From Flavobacterium saliperosum (GTDB lineage Bacteria; Bacteroidota; Bacteroidia; Flavobacteriales; Flavobacteriaceae), in the NCBI RefSeq assembly GCF_900100625.1, contig NZ_FMTY01000001.1:310001-374000 (forward strand): 64,000 bases of DNA. The letters are read 5' to 3'. Position numbers and translations under genes: made by a program. The notes under the pieces are model-generated. The model saw only the letters and a list, made by a program, of their open reading frames with translations. It had not been told where the DNA came from and did no database searches. Shown here piece by piece: positions 61,905 to 64,000 of this stretch (position 1 is the stretch's first letter; every line of letters starts with the position of its first letter).

Positions 61905-62609
61905 ATGAAAAAAATTATTCTTCTTTTTGTTTTCAGTATGGTCTTGGCCAGTTGCTCTGACGATGACAGTAATGATACCTCCTTGCCTCCTGACGACAAT
62001 ACCTTATCAACCGCTCCTGAAGCGAAAGTGGAACATGACGCCAGCAATTACGGGGTATACAAAGGGATTTTCGTTGGCTCATCCGGTACTGTTTATGTGA
62101 ACATCAATAACACCAACACCGTTTCAGCAAAAATGGTTATTGACGGAACGGTTTACAATTTCACCACTACGGAAGCCGTCTCGAACGGGCAGGAAATTTC
62201 AGGATTAACCTTTACCAACGGAACTTCATCTTTCGATTTTAATGTGTTGGCCGATGGAGAAAACCCGTTGATTAACAATCTGAACATTAGTGGACATTCC
62301 AATGCATCCGTACAGATTTTTAAAGAATATTCCTTTGCACACATCAAATGTTATCTGGGAACTTTTAGCGGAGATTCCGTTGGTGTTTTCAATATCGCCA
62401 CCACATCCGACGGTTATGCCCTTGGATTAGCACTTCCCAATGACGACACGTTTGCGATTTACCTCGATGGATCCATTACCGGAACATCCATTACCGGAAC
62501 TTTCGATGGAGGTGCATTTTCGGGAACCATAAACAACAATACAATAAGCGGTACCTGGCAAAATTCAGTGCCTGAAAACGGCACCTGGACGGGTACGAGA
62601 AAATTATAG
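61905..62609 (+). CDS. Secreted lipoprotein, unknown
   Basis: The frame opens at a TTG (61896), but the ATG at 61905 is the start; 234 residues. Lipobox MVLASC, then an Asp-rich patch (SDDDSNDTSLPPDDN). The mature part is beta-rich and repetitive (GVYKGIFVGSSGTVYVNINN; GTFDGGAFSGTINNNTISGT). No family recognised. A 15-base hairpin terminator follows. Confidence 0.8.
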   Translation: MKKIILLFVFSMVLASCSDDDSNDTSLPPDDNTLSTAPEAKVEHDASNYGVYKGIFVGSSGTVYVNINNTNTVSAKMVIDGTVYNFTTTEAVSNGQEISGLTFTNGTSSFDFNVLADGENPLINNLNISGHSNASVQIFKEYSFAHIKCYLGTFSGDSVGVFNIATTSDGYALGLALPNDDTFAIYLDGSITGTSITGTFDGGAFSGTINNNTISGTWQNSVPENGTWTGTRKL

Positions 62610-62626
62610 AGTTAGTTATTTGATTG

Positions 62627-62674
62627 TAACAGTTCTTTCAGGGCATATTCTCTGAAAGAACTGTTATTTTTTTT
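62627..62674 (+). terminator. Terminator after the lipoprotein gene
   Basis: Perfect 15-base arms (62627-62641 and 62652-62666), ten-base loop, T-run. Confidence 0.92.
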
Positions 62675-62746
62675 ATAGAGTTGTAACTTTTTTGCAACCT
62701 TTTACGTATAACTACCTGAACACTTAAAAGACAAGGAGATTCTTAA

Positions 62747-63610
62747 ATGAGACAACTTAAAATCACCAAGCAGGTTACTAACCGTGAAACTGCTTCCTTA
62801 GACAAATACCTTCAGGAAATTGGGAAAGTTGATTTAATTACTGCCGATGAAGAAGTAGAATTAGCACAACGCATTAAAGCCGGAGACCAGAGAGCATTAG
62901 AAAAATTAACGAAAGCTAATTTGCGTTTCGTGGTTTCGGTGGCAAAACAATACCAAAATCAGGGTTTAACATTACCCGATTTAATTAACGAAGGTAACTT
63001 GGGTTTAATTAAAGCTGCGCAACGTTTCGACGAAACGCGTGGATTTAAGTTTATATCTTATGCCGTATGGTGGATCCGTCAATCAATCCTTCAGGCATTA
63101 GCCGAACAGTCCCGTATTGTTCGTTTACCATTGAATAAAATTGGGTCGATAAATAAAATCAATAAAATGTATGCTTTGTTGGAGCAATCCAACGAGCGCG
63201 CACCTTCAGCAGAAGAAATCGCACAGGAATTGGACATGACCGTGAATGACGTTAAAGAGAGTATGAAAAACTCCGGTCGTCATTTATCGATGGATGCACC
63301 GCTTGTGGAAGGGGAAGATTCCAACTTATACGACGTTTTACGTTCTGGAGAATCACCAAATCCGGACAGGGAACTGATTCACGAATCGTTACGTACGGAA
63401 ATCGAAAGAGCATTGGAAACATTGACACCAAGAGAAGCGGACGTGGTGCGTTTGTATTTTGGATTGGGCGACCAACACCCGATGACGCTGGAAGAAATCG
63501 GTGAAACTTTCGACTTAACGCGTGAGCGTGTACGTCAGATTAAAGAGAAAGCCATCCGAAGACTGAAACATACTTCAAGAAGTAAAATTCTTAAGACTTA
63601 CTTAGGATAG
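62747..63610 (+). CDS. rpoD: Primary sigma factor RpoD/SigA
   Basis: 287 residues, short because region 1.1 and the non-conserved insert are missing, as in Bacteroidetes. Region 1.2 ([20 protein letters not shown]), 2.1-2.4 ([60 protein letters not shown]), 3 and 4.2 ([20 protein letters not shown]). It recognises the TTG / TAnnTTTG promoters found across the window. Confidence 0.98.
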   Translation: MRQLKITKQVTNRETASLDKYLQEIGKVDLITADEEVELAQRIKAGDQRALEKLTKANLRFVVSVAKQYQNQGLTLPDLINEGNLGLIKAAQRFDETRGFKFISYAVWWIRQSILQALAEQSRIVRLPLNKIGSINKINKMYALLEQSNERAPSAEEIAQELDMTVNDVKESMKNSGRHLSMDAPLVEGEDSNLYDVLRSGESPNPDRELIHESLRTEIERALETLTPREADVVRLYFGLGDQHPMTLEEIGETFDLTRERVRQIKEKAIRRLKHTSRSKILKTYLG

Positions 63611-63743
63611 TTGGAAATTTCGTTAAAAAGTTGTAAATTGAATTGTTTATTTTAACTTTACAGACGAAAATTTGACAGATGTCCATAAAAATATAGAAAG
63701 TAACAACAGTTTCAATAACTGTTCGTTTTTTGATTGATGATTG

Positions 63744-63775
63744 AAACTCCGGCTGATTACCGGAGTTTTGCTTTT
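63744..63775 (+). terminator. Terminator after rpoD
   Basis: AAACTCCGG / CCGGAGTTT arms, seven-base loop, T-rich tail. Confidence 0.85.
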
Positions 63776-63816
63776 TATACTATCTTTGCAAAAACAACAC
63801 AACAACATTAAATACC

Positions 63817-64000
63817 ATGAGTAAACAAACTCTAATAGCACCATCCGTGCTGGCAGCAGATTTCGCCAATTTACAACGCGACATCGAAATGATTAACCAA
63901 AGTGAAGCCGATTGGTTTCACATTGATGTGATGGACGGACTTTTCGTTCCCAACATATCCTATGGCATGCCGGTAATTGAAGCCATCAAAAAGCACGCGA
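63817..64000 (+). CDS. rpe: Ribulose-phosphate 3-epimerase, N-terminal part
   Basis: 61 residues visible, running off the window. APSVLAADFANLQRDIEMIN and FHIDVMDGLFVPNISYG are the first beta-alpha units of the TIM barrel, with the catalytic Asp in HIDVMDG and its metal-binding His. It interconverts ribulose-5-P and xylulose-5-P in the pentose phosphate pathway. A TATCTTTG box at 63781-63788 lies 28 bases before the start. Confidence 0.95.
   Translation, partial: MSKQTLIAPSVLAADFANLQRDIEMINQSEADWFHIDVMDGLFVPNISYGMPVIEAIKKHA

Overview
The window is chromosomal DNA from a flavobacterium (Bacteroidetes, Flavobacteriaceae, Flavobacterium-like). The evidence is the gldKLMN gliding/type IX secretion locus, many TonB-dependent outer-membrane proteins, an XrtF exosortase pair, a short primary sigma factor, and promoters of the Bacteroidetes form (TTG, about 19-20 bases, TAnnTTTG). 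No rRNA and no CRISPR array were seen.

Layout. Bases 1-7,370 are core genome: two TPM-domain proteins, a small membrane protein, an outer-membrane beta-barrel protein, the GTPases Der and Era, and a membrane protein. Bases 7,384-7,638 hold two identical initiator tRNA genes with a decayed tRNA fragment between them. Bases 7,632-19,355 are an AT-rich integrative element inserted at the 3' end of the second tRNA, bounded by a 14-bp direct repeat. Bases 19,356-64,000 return to core genome: a J/KTSC-domain protein, a cysteine-cluster protein, an acyl/aminoacyltransferase-like protein, ABC-F, DUF983, an FAD oxidoreductase, gldKLMN, a degenerate arginase-fold protein, topA, miaB, a sigma-54-type activator, LptE, SecG, GroES-GroEL, a metal-linked TonB receptor operon, a beta-CASP nuclease, an ATP-cone/nuclease fusion, exosortase XrtF, a GAF protein, rpsO-pnp, a TonB receptor/DUF4249 cluster, rpoD and the start of rpe.

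The element is the accessory part. It has a large serine integrase whose last ten codons lie in the host tRNA, a small resolvase with a palindrome inside its promoter, a large PIN-domain protein, and a polymerase-like protein preceded by a strongly structured leader RNA. It also carries a retron-type cassette read leftwards: a promoter, a non-coding RNA closed by complementary a1/a2 ends, a 72-residue protein, an XRE repressor-like protein and a reverse transcriptase with retron hallmarks (NAxxH, YIDD, ITG). The right end holds a DUF2188 protein, a possible nuclease, small cargo proteins and a candidate small RNA.

How the parts work together. The integrase and resolvase move or resolve the element. 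The polymerase-like protein may copy it or act with its leader RNA. The retron cassette is most likely an anti-phage or toxin-antitoxin-like module. The most novel material is the retron RNA, with two tandem hairpin repeats and an extra small protein, the polymerase/leader pair, and an integrase whose C-terminus changes between the integrated and circular states.
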